A DNA stretch of 5,483 nt from Rhodocyclales bacterium (GTDB taxonomy: Bacteria; Pseudomonadota; Gammaproteobacteria; Burkholderiales; Rhodocyclaceae), in NCBI GenBank assembly GCA_021413665.1, contig JAIOPW010000008.1:1-5483 (forward strand), read 5' to 3'. Each line of letters begins with the position of its first letter. The stretch's first letter is position 1. This document shows, one piece after another, positions 1 to 5,317 of this stretch. Under the pieces are notes generated by a model, which made no database searches, was not told where the DNA came from, and was given only the letters and a program-made list of their open reading frames with translations. The position numbers were made by a program, and so were the translations under genes.

Positions 1-1242
1 GTCAATGACGCCGGGCGACAGATGGACATCCTCGCCGTCTCGGCATGGCTGCGCTATCTGGAGCTGTTCGACGAGCCGGTGCCCTTCCCGCCCAACGCCT
101 ACCAGGGCGGTTACGTGCGCGAGATGGCGGAGCAGATAAAGCAGGCCCACGGCGACCGCTACGTGCATCCGGCCGAAGCCGTGCTGGCTTGCCTGCCCGA
201 AACCGACGATGCCGAGGCGCGACTCGACGGCGCGATCCTCGCCGGCAAGGACCTGCTGGGAGAGGATTGGGCCTATATCCACGGCCATGTGCTGAATGAG
301 CAACTGACGGATTGCCGTGCCGACCTAGAGGAGTTCGGCGTCCATTTCGACGTCTGGTTCTCCGAGCGCAGCCTCTACGAAACCGGCATGGTGGCGCGCG
401 CCGTCGCGGCGCTGGAAAAGTCCGGCCACATCTATGTGCAGGACGGCGCCAAATGGTTCGCCTCGACCGCCTTCGGTGACGAGAAGGACCGCGTGGTCCA
501 GCGCGACAACGGCATCTACACCTACTTCGCCTCCGACATCGCCTACCACCTGAACAAGTTCGAGCGTGGATTCGACAAGGTGATCGACGTCTGGGGCGCC
601 GATCATCACGGCTACATTCCGCGTGTCAAGGGCGCGCTAAGCGCTTCCGGGGCGGAGGCAAAGCGGCTGGATGTGACCCTGGTGCAGTTCGTCAGCCTGT
701 TCCGCGACGGACAGAAGGCCTCCATGTCCACCCGCTCCGGCGAGTACGTCACGCTGCGCCAGTTGCGCGAGGACGTCGGCAACGACGCCTGCCGTTTCTT
801 CTACATGCTGCGCAAATGCGACCAGGCGCTGGATTTCGACCTTGACCTGGCGAAATCGGAGAGCAATGACAACCCGGTGTACTACGTTCAGTATGCCCAC
901 GCCCGGATCTGCTCGGTGCTGGCGCAGTGGGACGGCGATCAGGTCGCGTTGGCCGGTGCCGATCTCGCGCCGCTCCAGCATGAGCGCGAATTTGCCCTGT
1001 GCGCGCGGCTGGCGGAATTTCCCGAACTGATCCGGATCGCTGCGCGCGACTATGCGCCGCATGCACTGGCCTTCTACCTCAAGGATCTGGCCGGCGATTT
1101 TCATGGCTGGTACAACGCCGAGCGCGTGCTGGTCGACGATCCGGCCCTGCGCCAGGCGCGTCTGGCCCTGGCGCTGGCGACGCGGCAGGTGCTGCAAAAC
1201 GGCCTTTCCCTGCTGGGTGTTTCGCAACCGGTGAGCATGTGA
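1..1242 (+). CDS. argS: Arginyl-tRNA synthetase, C-terminal part (5' end outside the window)
   Basis: Class I aminoacyl-tRNA synthetase that charges tRNA-Arg with arginine in the cytoplasm. The frame is open from base 1 and gives 413 residues, starting VNDAGRQMDILA. The full protein is usually about 560-590 residues, so roughly the first 150-170 are missing, including the HIGH-type ATP-binding motif. Recognisable parts are the catalytic-core segment WGADHHGYIPRVKGAL (near residue 198), the KMSKS-loop equivalent KASMSTRSGE (239-248), and the anticodon-binding (DALR) domain start NPVYYVQYAHARICS (291-305). The end, LLGVSQPVSM, is typical of the family. The KMSKS loop lacks the canonical second lysine, which is known for many ArgRS enzymes and is not a defect. 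The ATG at 22 is internal, not the start. The SPOR gene follows 2 bases after the stop, so the two are probably co-transcribed. Confidence 0.97.
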   Translation, partial: VNDAGRQMDILAVSAWLRYLELFDEPVPFPPNAYQGGYVREMAEQIKQAHGDRYVHPAEAVLACLPETDDAEARLDGAILAGKDLLGEDWAYIHGHVLNEQLTDCRADLEEFGVHFDVWFSERSLYETGMVARAVAALEKSGHIYVQDGAKWFASTAFGDEKDRVVQRDNGIYTYFASDIAYHLNKFERGFDKVIDVWGADHHGYIPRVKGALSASGAEAKRLDVTLVQFVSLFRDGQKASMSTRSGEYVTLRQLREDVGNDACRFFYMLRKCDQALDFDLDLAKSESNDNPVYYVQYAHARICSVLAQWDGDQVALAGADLAPLQHEREFALCARLAEFPELIRIAARDYAPHALAFYLKDLAGDFHGWYNAERVLVDDPALRQARLALALATRQVLQNGLSLLGVSQPVSM

Positions 1243-1244
1243 CC

Positions 1245-1910
1245 ATGGGTAAATTCGGTAAATTCAACCAGACGGGCGGCAAAGCCGCGCGCACGGCGAC
1301 CAACTCGCGTGCGTCGCTGAACAAGAGCGGCGGCGGCACGCTGCTCGGCATTTTCATCGGCCTCGTAGTCGGCGTCCTGATTGCCTTCGGCGTGGTCTGG
1401 TACCTGAACAAGTCGCCGCTGCCGTTCCTGAACAAGTACGAAGGCGCACCCAAGGGCGAGAACGGCAAGTCGGCGCCGCCAGGCGCCGCCGCCACAGCGC
1501 AGCTCCCCGCCCCGCTGCCGGGCAAGCCGGGCGACAAGGCGACCGACCGGCGTTTCGAGTTCTATGGCTTGCTCGAAGGCAAGCAGCCGGCCGCAACCGG
1601 CACCGCCACACCGGCAGCGGCAGCCCCTGCGGCGCCTGTAGCAGCCGCAGTCGAAGCCAAGCCGGCGGCCGTGGAAATTTTCTTCCTTCAGGTCGGCGCT
1701 TTCCAGAAGGCGGCGGATGCCGACAACCTAAAGGCCAAGCTGGCGCTGACCGGGCTCGAAGCCGGCGTGCAGGAAGTCAGCATTCCCGAAAAGGGCACCA
1801 TGCACCGGGTACGCGTCGGGCCCTTCCGGAGTGCCGAAGAAATGAACAAGGCGCGCGTCCTGCTGTCGCAAAACGGGGTACAGGGGACTGTCATCAAGCA
1901 GAAGGAATAG
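1245..1910 (+). CDS. SPOR-domain, FtsN-like membrane-anchored protein
   Basis: 221-residue bitopic inner-membrane protein. It has a short basic cytoplasmic tail (1-31) and one membrane helix (about 32-54, TLLGIFIGLVVGVLIAFGVV). A Pro/Ala-rich periplasmic linker follows (about 57-142), with a conserved-looking segment RFEFYGLLEG (103-112). The C-terminal SPOR domain (about 143-221) carries the typical FFLQVGAFQ start and HRVRVGPF centre. SPOR domains bind denuded septal peptidoglycan glycan strands, and FtsN-like proteins localise to the division site. The division role here is inferred from architecture. The ATG at 1245 is preferred because GGTGAG at 1230-1235 lies 9 nt upstream. A GTG at 1239 overlapping the argS stop is an alternative adding two residues. 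The protein contains no cysteine, so the adjacent dsbA probably does not act on it. It sits between argS (2-base gap) and dsbA (9-base gap). Confidence 0.9.
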   Translation: MGKFGKFNQTGGKAARTATNSRASLNKSGGGTLLGIFIGLVVGVLIAFGVVWYLNKSPLPFLNKYEGAPKGENGKSAPPGAAATAQLPAPLPGKPGDKATDRRFEFYGLLEGKQPAATGTATPAAAAPAAPVAAAVEAKPAAVEIFFLQVGAFQKAADADNLKAKLALTGLEAGVQEVSIPEKGTMHRVRVGPFRSAEEMNKARVLLSQNGVQGTVIKQKE

Positions 1911-1914
1911 GAGG
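1910..1914 (+). promoter_or_regulatory. Ribosome binding site of dsbA
   Basis: GGAGG lies 5 nt before the ATG at 1920 and overlaps the last base of the SPOR gene stop codon. It fixes the dsbA start and fits translation from a shared transcript. Confidence 0.8.
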
Positions 1915-1919
1915 CGGCA

Positions 1920-2561
1920 ATGCGGGGATTGACGCGGATTCTGGTGGCGGTTCTGGCGACGCTAAGCACCTGCTTTGCACTGGGCGCCAATGCAGCCGAA
2001 CTGCAGGCGGGTCGCGATTTCCGCGTGATCAGTCCGCCGCTGATGGGCGAGCGGAACAAGATCGAAGTCACCGAATTTTTCTGGTACGGTTGCCCGCATT
2101 GTTTCGATTTCGAGCCGGTGTTGGCCGATTGGGTGAAGAAGCTGCCTGCCGATGTCAGTTTCCGCCGCGTGCCGGTGATATTCCCCAACAACAAATGGGC
2201 GCTTGGCGCCCGGCTCTACTACACGTTGGAGGCCATGAACCTGCTGGAAAAATTCCATAGCGACGTCTTCAATGCCATCCACGGCGAGCGCCTGCGCCTC
2301 GATGACGAAAAAGTTCTGTTCGAGTGGGTGGCGAGAAAGGGTATCGACGCGAAGCAGTTCAGCGAAACGTGGTCTTCATTCGGCGTGCAAAGCCACATGC
2401 AACAGGCACGGGGCACCGTGGTCGCCGCCGGCGTCACCGGCGTGCCGGCGGTGATGGTGCAAGGACGCTACCTGGCGCTGACACCGGGCAACTATGGCGA
2501 ACTGCTGGCCAACATCGACGCTTTGGTCGCCCGCGTGCGGGCGGAGGCCGGCAAGAAATAG
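1920..2561 (+). CDS. dsbA: Periplasmic thiol:disulfide oxidoreductase, DsbA type
   Basis: Introduces disulfide bonds into secreted proteins in the periplasm and is normally re-oxidised by the membrane protein DsbB. The 213-residue product has a signal peptide (1 to about 25) ending in the signal peptidase I pattern ALGANA-AE, then a thioredoxin-fold domain. The active site is CPHC (58-61) in the context FFWYGCPHCFDFEP, the classic DsbA motif. The cis-proline loop is GVTGVP (171-176), and a helical insertion lies between them, as in DsbA. The length matches the family (about 205-215 aa). The start is supported by GGAGG 5 nt upstream and by the signal peptide that follows directly. It lies 9 bp after the SPOR gene, and its TAG overlaps the GTG of the following dehydrogenase gene by one base, so it is probably in an operon. 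Conserved genome position rather than shared substrate may explain the neighbourhood. Confidence 0.95.
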   Translation: MRGLTRILVAVLATLSTCFALGANAAELQAGRDFRVISPPLMGERNKIEVTEFFWYGCPHCFDFEPVLADWVKKLPADVSFRRVPVIFPNNKWALGARLYYTLEAMNLLEKFHSDVFNAIHGERLRLDDEKVLFEWVARKGIDAKQFSETWSSFGVQSHMQQARGTVVAAGVTGVPAVMVQGRYLALTPGNYGELLANIDALVARVRAEAGKK

Positions 2562-3331
2562 TGTCCGTAGCGCGCGTCTTCCTGACCGGCGCATCCAGTG
2601 GCATCGGTGAGGCGCTGGCGCGTCATTACGCTGCGACGGGTGCGACGCTCGGTTTGGCGGCGCGCCGCCAGGACCGACTTTCAGCCCTTGCCGCGTCCTT
2701 GCCCGGCACCCACGCGTGTTACCGGCTGGATGTTGCGGATGCCGCCTCTTTGCAGGCGGCAGCGGCAGACTTCATCGCCCGCTTTGGCTGTCCGGACATC
2801 GTCATCGCCAATGCCGGCGTATCGGTCGGCACGCTCGCCGACCGGGCCGATGACCTGGCCGCGTTCAATCGCGTATTCCAGACCAACGTCATAGGCATGG
2901 CACAAACCTTTCAACCCTTCATCGCAGCCATGAAGGCGCAAGGCGGCGGCCGCCTCGTCGGTATCGCCTCGGTGGCGGGCATCCGCGGCCTGCCCGGCGC
3001 CGGCGCCTACTCGGCGTCGAAGGCAGCGGCCATCGCTTACCTGGAAGCCCTGCGGGTCGAACTGCGCGGTAGCGGGGTCAAGGTGGTCACCATCGCGCCG
3101 GGCTACATAGCGACGCCGATGACAGCGCTCAACCGCTACCCGATGCCCTTTCTCATGTCGGCCGCCGTCGCCGCGCCGCGTTTTGCTCGCGCCATAGCAC
3201 GCGGCACGCGCTACACGGTGATTCCGTGGCAGATGGGCGTGGTGGCGAAGCTGATGCGGCTGCTGCCCGGCTTCGTGTTCGACGCCCTGGCCGCGCGTGC
3301 CGGAAGAAAGCCGCGCGGCATCGACCTGTAA
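2561..3331 (+). CDS. Short-chain dehydrogenase/reductase (SDR family)
   Basis: 256-residue cytoplasmic NAD(P)-dependent oxidoreductase of the classical SDR type; the substrate cannot be told from sequence. Rossmann-fold signatures are present: TGASSGIG (9-16) for cofactor binding, LDVAD (56-60), NAG in IVIANAGVSVG (84-86), and Asn109. The catalytic residues are Ser137 (GIASVAG), Tyr150 and Lys154 (YSASK), and PGYIATPM (180-187) follows the active site. An arginine pair after the second strand (AARRQDR, 34-40) hints at NADP preference, which is inference. The GTG at 2561 is chosen because it places the first beta strand (VARVFLTGAS) at the usual distance and overlaps the dsbA stop by one base. 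GGAGG at 2543-2547 is 13 nt upstream, rather far, so translational coupling to dsbA is likely. It converges with the minus-strand pilZ-like gene across a 7-bp gap. Confidence 0.93.
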   Translation: MSVARVFLTGASSGIGEALARHYAATGATLGLAARRQDRLSALAASLPGTHACYRLDVADAASLQAAAADFIARFGCPDIVIANAGVSVGTLADRADDLAAFNRVFQTNVIGMAQTFQPFIAAMKAQGGGRLVGIASVAGIRGLPGAGAYSASKAAAIAYLEALRVELRGSGVKVVTIAPGYIATPMTALNRYPMPFLMSAAVAAPRFARAIARGTRYTVIPWQMGVVAKLMRLLPGFVFDALAARAGRKPRGIDL

Positions 3332-3338
3332 GGAGCGC

Positions 3339-4838
3339 TCACTCGCGGGCGTGCATGTTGCAGCGCTCGAACTCGACGCCGTGATCGAGGATGCGAAACA
3401 GTTTCAGTACCTGCGCCTGCTGATCGACCATGATTTCCACGCTGCGGTCCAGCTTGAAGGTGCCGGCGGGAAGTACCAGGCTGGCCGGCTCGCGCAGCGC
3501 CGGAATTTCCGGCAGCAGGAAGCCTTGTTGCCAGGCGGCGGCCTTTTCGCCCGGATCGACGATGCGAATCGCGGCGGGACGCGGCTCGCCAGGGAACATC
3601 TGGATGCCGGCGACCAGTGAGTCTTTGGCCCCACGCAGGGCCCAGCGCACGCTGGCCAGTGCGAAGCGCTGACTGCCTTCCACCTTGACCGCAACCAGCA
3701 GGCCGGCGCCGATCCGTACGCCACTGCGCAACGGCCTCCCGATTCGCAGTCCGGCCGCCGATTCGTTGAGCAGGTACCAGTCGTCCATCACTTGCCAGTT
3801 TTCGACGCGCGATTCGTCGTGCGTGTCCGCCGCCTCCGAACTGTGGCGGCGGCCGCCGAAGGTCTCGAACTCCTCCCGCTCGCGGCGCAGCGTCGAATCG
3901 TCGCGGGACGGCGCGCGGAATGCCTGGCGCCCGTATAGCTGGCAGTGTGCCGCCTCGAAACCCACCACCAGGCTGCACGCCCCGCGGGCCGCATGCCGTT
4001 CGTGGCGACGTGGTGCGCCGCCGGCACACCAGCGTTGCAGCACGCGCTGCAGCAACTGGCCGGCCGCAGGCTGCGTGACATCGCCGCCCAACTGTACGAC
4101 CCATAGCGGCACGGCGCGATTGCGAATGTCCTCCGGTGGCGCCTCGAGCAGGGAAATCTTGGCGCCCCAGCGCCGGGCCCAGCGCGCGACCCAGGCCAGG
4201 TGGCGGGCCGGCAGCTCGTAGGGGCTTGCGGTGCTCAGCAGGTTGCATTCGGCGTAGGCCGCCAGCGCGCTGGTTTGCGCACCGCCGTGACGCACCGGAT
4301 CACTCACGGCGTGTGCGGCGATGCCGAGAGTTTCGGCGGCGGCAAAGATCTGGTGCAGTTTCTTCCAGTAGTCGGCATCGGGAAGCTGCTCGCCGCGACA
4401 CAGATCGACCTGCCAGTCGGCGAAGACCGACAGCGTGCGTTGGGCCAGCAATGCCGGCGTTGCGGAAGCGCGGTTGTCCTCGGATTCGCACAGGGCGGCG
4501 AAACAGCGCAAGTAACCCAGCGCCAGCATGTGCCAGACACTCAGCGTGCGTTCCAGGGCCGCCTGTTCGAGCGTTGCCAGGGGAAGGGGTTTCCCCGCAA
4601 AATTCCTTGCGGCGTTCTCCTGCATGTCGCTGACCGGTCCGCGCAGCACTTCGAGAATCGCGAAGCGCGCGACCGGCGGCAGGGCGTAGCGGTGAAGCAA
4701 ATTGAGCTGGCGCAACAGGATCGGCTGGGCCTGCGCGGCATTTGCGAGCGGCACCCTGACCAGCCAGTTCTTGCAGTCGATCGCGTCGAGAAAGGCGGGA
4801 CTCTGTTCGCTCCCGGTCGCGGGCAGGTCGAACTTCAT
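3339..4838 (-). CDS. PilZ-domain protein, probable c-di-GMP-binding effector
   Basis: 499-residue protein without signal peptide or membrane segments, so probably cytoplasmic. The C-terminal part carries both halves of the PilZ c-di-GMP signature. An arginine motif RRHER (277-281, RxxxR) is followed by a beta strand (CSLVVGFEAAHCQL), and NESAAG (358-363, NxSxxG) is followed by beta strands to about 400. Between them lies a charged, probably disordered insert (about 305-350), so the halves are much further apart than in a minimal PilZ domain. Residues 1-270 are mostly helical, with a well-formed segment around QAQPILLRQLNLLHRYAL; I do not recognise this domain by name. The start is supported by GGGAG (4846-4850), 7 nt upstream. 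The ATG overlaps the stop of a 35-aa ORF, and both lie under a c-di-GMP-I riboswitch, which independently supports a c-di-GMP role. The output (pili, motility, exopolysaccharide) is unknown. Confidence 0.82.
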   Translation of the reverse strand: MKFDLPATGSEQSPAFLDAIDCKNWLVRVPLANAAQAQPILLRQLNLLHRYALPPVARFAILEVLRGPVSDMQENAARNFAGKPLPLATLEQAALERTLSVWHMLALGYLRCFAALCESEDNRASATPALLAQRTLSVFADWQVDLCRGEQLPDADYWKKLHQIFAAAETLGIAAHAVSDPVRHGGAQTSALAAYAECNLLSTASPYELPARHLAWVARWARRWGAKISLLEAPPEDIRNRAVPLWVVQLGGDVTQPAAGQLLQRVLQRWCAGGAPRRHERHAARGACSLVVGFEAAHCQLYGRQAFRAPSRDDSTLRREREEFETFGGRRHSSEAADTHDESRVENWQVMDDWYLLNESAAGLRIGRPLRSGVRIGAGLLVAVKVEGSQRFALASVRWALRGAKDSLVAGIQMFPGEPRPAAIRIVDPGEKAAAWQQGFLLPEIPALREPASLVLPAGTFKLDRSVEIMVDQQAQVLKLFRILDHGVEFERCNMHARE

Positions 4839-4942
4839 GGCGCATCTCCCGGTGCCGACGTTCTTGCCCCGGAGGCGGGTTGCGACCGTCGGTTCGATCG
4901 GTATGCCACGAAATCCTGCATCCGGGTGATGGGCGTTGCCAT
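4835..4942 (-). CDS. Small 35-aa ORF between riboswitch and pilZ-like gene
   Basis: Starts MATPITRMQDFVAYRSNRR and ends SAPGDAP. It is hydrophilic, rich in Arg, Ser, Ala and Pro, with no membrane segment, no cysteine and no recognisable family. Support for translation is positional. A strong SD (AGGAG, 4949-4953) lies 6 nt before the ATG, directly at the 3' end of a c-di-GMP-I aptamer. The TGA (4837-4835) overlaps the ATG of the pilZ-like gene as ATGA, the usual layout of coupled genes. It may be a real small protein or a leader peptide whose translation opens the next start. Codon-level evidence is too short to judge. Another reading is that it is a non-coding leader stretch open by chance in GC-rich DNA, but SD, start spacing and stop overlap together make that less likely. 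Confidence 0.6.
   Translation of the reverse strand: MATPITRMQDFVAYRSNRRSQPASGARTSAPGDAP
4846..4850 (-). promoter_or_regulatory. Ribosome binding site of the pilZ-like gene
   Basis: GGGAG on the minus strand, 7 nt before the ATG at 4838. It lies inside the last codons of the upstream 35-aa ORF, so ribosomes translating that ORF would pass over it; this fits translational coupling. Confidence 0.7.
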
Positions 4943-4945
4943 GGC

Positions 4946-5049
4946 GATCTCCTGGTGACCCCGCTGCCGTGGGACGCTGTTGCGAGCACCCGTTAGGCCG
5001 GTGATTTTGCGTCCCCGCCTTTCGGCAGGTTTGCCTTGTTTTCAGAATC
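4946..5049 (-). ncRNA. Cyclic-di-GMP-I (GEMM-I) riboswitch
   Basis: Reading the minus strand, the aptamer shows the hallmark elements in order. GGCAAACC (5035-5028) overlaps the 5' side of P2. P2 is CCTGCC/GGCGGG (5029-5024 with 5019-5014), closed by a GAAA tetraloop (5023-5020). GGGACGCAAAA follows (5015-5005). Then comes CCGGCCTAA (5001-4993), containing the CCUAA tetraloop-receptor strand. The 3' closing segment GGCAGCGGGGTCACC (4968-4954) closely resembles GGTAGCGGGGTTACC of the Vibrio cholerae Vc2 aptamer as I recall it. P3 can form through CCG/CGG (5001-4999 with 4969-4967), with an inner stem GGG..GCU/AGC..CCC closing the loop CGCAAC (4984-4979). P1 can form between GAUUCUG (5049-5043) and CAGGAGAUC (4954-4946), covering the SD of the small ORF. 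There is no U-tract terminator before the ORF, so control is probably translational. It sits directly upstream of a PilZ-domain gene. Confidence 0.93.
4949..4953 (-). promoter_or_regulatory. Ribosome binding site of the small ORF, within riboswitch P1
   Basis: AGGAG, 6 nt before the ATG at 4942. The same bases can pair with UUCUG near the transcript 5' end (5047-5043), closing the aptamer's P1 helix. This SD is therefore the likely expression platform for translational control. Confidence 0.7.
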
Positions 5050-5055
5050 AGGGCT

Positions 5056-5084
5056 TTTATAGGTCAACGCTCGGCGGGCGTCAA
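5056..5084 (-). promoter_or_regulatory. Sigma70-type promoter for riboswitch, small ORF and pilZ-like gene
   Basis: TTGACG (-35, 5084-5079) and TATAAA (-10, 5061-5056) are separated by exactly 17 nt on the minus strand. Transcription would start near G5049, 6 nt past the -10 box, which is precisely the first base able to pair in riboswitch P1. Position, near-consensus boxes and spacing agree. Confidence 0.78.
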
Positions 5085-5317
5085 GGCAGTACGTCACGCT
5101 TACTGGGATCGCCGTCGCCTGCGCGGGTCCTGCCTGCCTTCGCTTCGCGTGACAGCGTTTCGGGCGTGTCGAGGCCGCGAGCCGGCGCCGACTCCCGGTG
5201 GTTCAACCCTGTTTTGCGTCGGGCTACTCTCCGACCCTGTCCGAGCCACCGGTCTGCGGGTATAAGGGGAAAGCAATCAATAATGCGTTACTCCGTCGAA
5301 AGCCCTCCGGTCCCGCC
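5085..5317. other. Divergent intergenic region, no gene recognised
   Basis: This 233-bp stretch separates the minus-strand riboswitch promoter from the plus-strand MFS gene. I see no tRNA, no convincing small ORF and no Rho-independent terminator. A TATAAG at 5261-5266 on the plus strand could be a -10 box for the MFS gene, but no good -35 box lies 16-18 nt upstream. The segment at 5267-5290 is locally AT-richer than its surroundings, as expected near a promoter or 5' leader. A separated 7-bp inverted repeat, GTCACGC (5093-5099) and GCGTGAC (5147-5153), may be chance. Confidence 0.5.

Noticed and set aside
715..744. Loss of the canonical KMSKS motif in argS (MSTRSGE instead)
   Set aside because: Many arginyl-tRNA synthetases lack the canonical motif, so this is normal for the family.
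3211..4248. 345-codon minus-strand ORF
   Set aside because: It overlaps the real pilZ-like gene in another frame and runs into the SDR gene. The Arg/Pro/Gly-rich composition is typical of a shadow frame.
4835..4942. Small ORF as a lost N-terminal extension of the PilZ protein through a frameshift
   Set aside because: The pilZ-like ATG has its own SD at good spacing, and the ATGA overlap is a normal coupled-gene layout, so no frameshift is needed.
4200..4958. 252-codon plus-strand ORF
   Set aside because: It is antisense to the pilZ-like gene and the small ORF, with low-complexity composition and no family features. The minus-strand gene has SD, motifs and regulatory context.
5056..5067. TTGACC immediately before TATAAA as an alternative -35 box
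   Set aside because: It abuts the -10 box with no spacer and cannot act as a -35 element; TTGACG 17 nt upstream fits.
5093..5153. Inverted repeat GTCACGC / GCGTGAC, 47 nt apart
   Set aside because: It is only 7 bp with a long spacer in GC-rich DNA, and no link to a known operator could be seen.
5261..5266. TATAAG as -10 box for the MFS gene
   Set aside because: No acceptable -35 box at 16-18 nt and no extended -10, so it is mentioned only in the intergenic entry.
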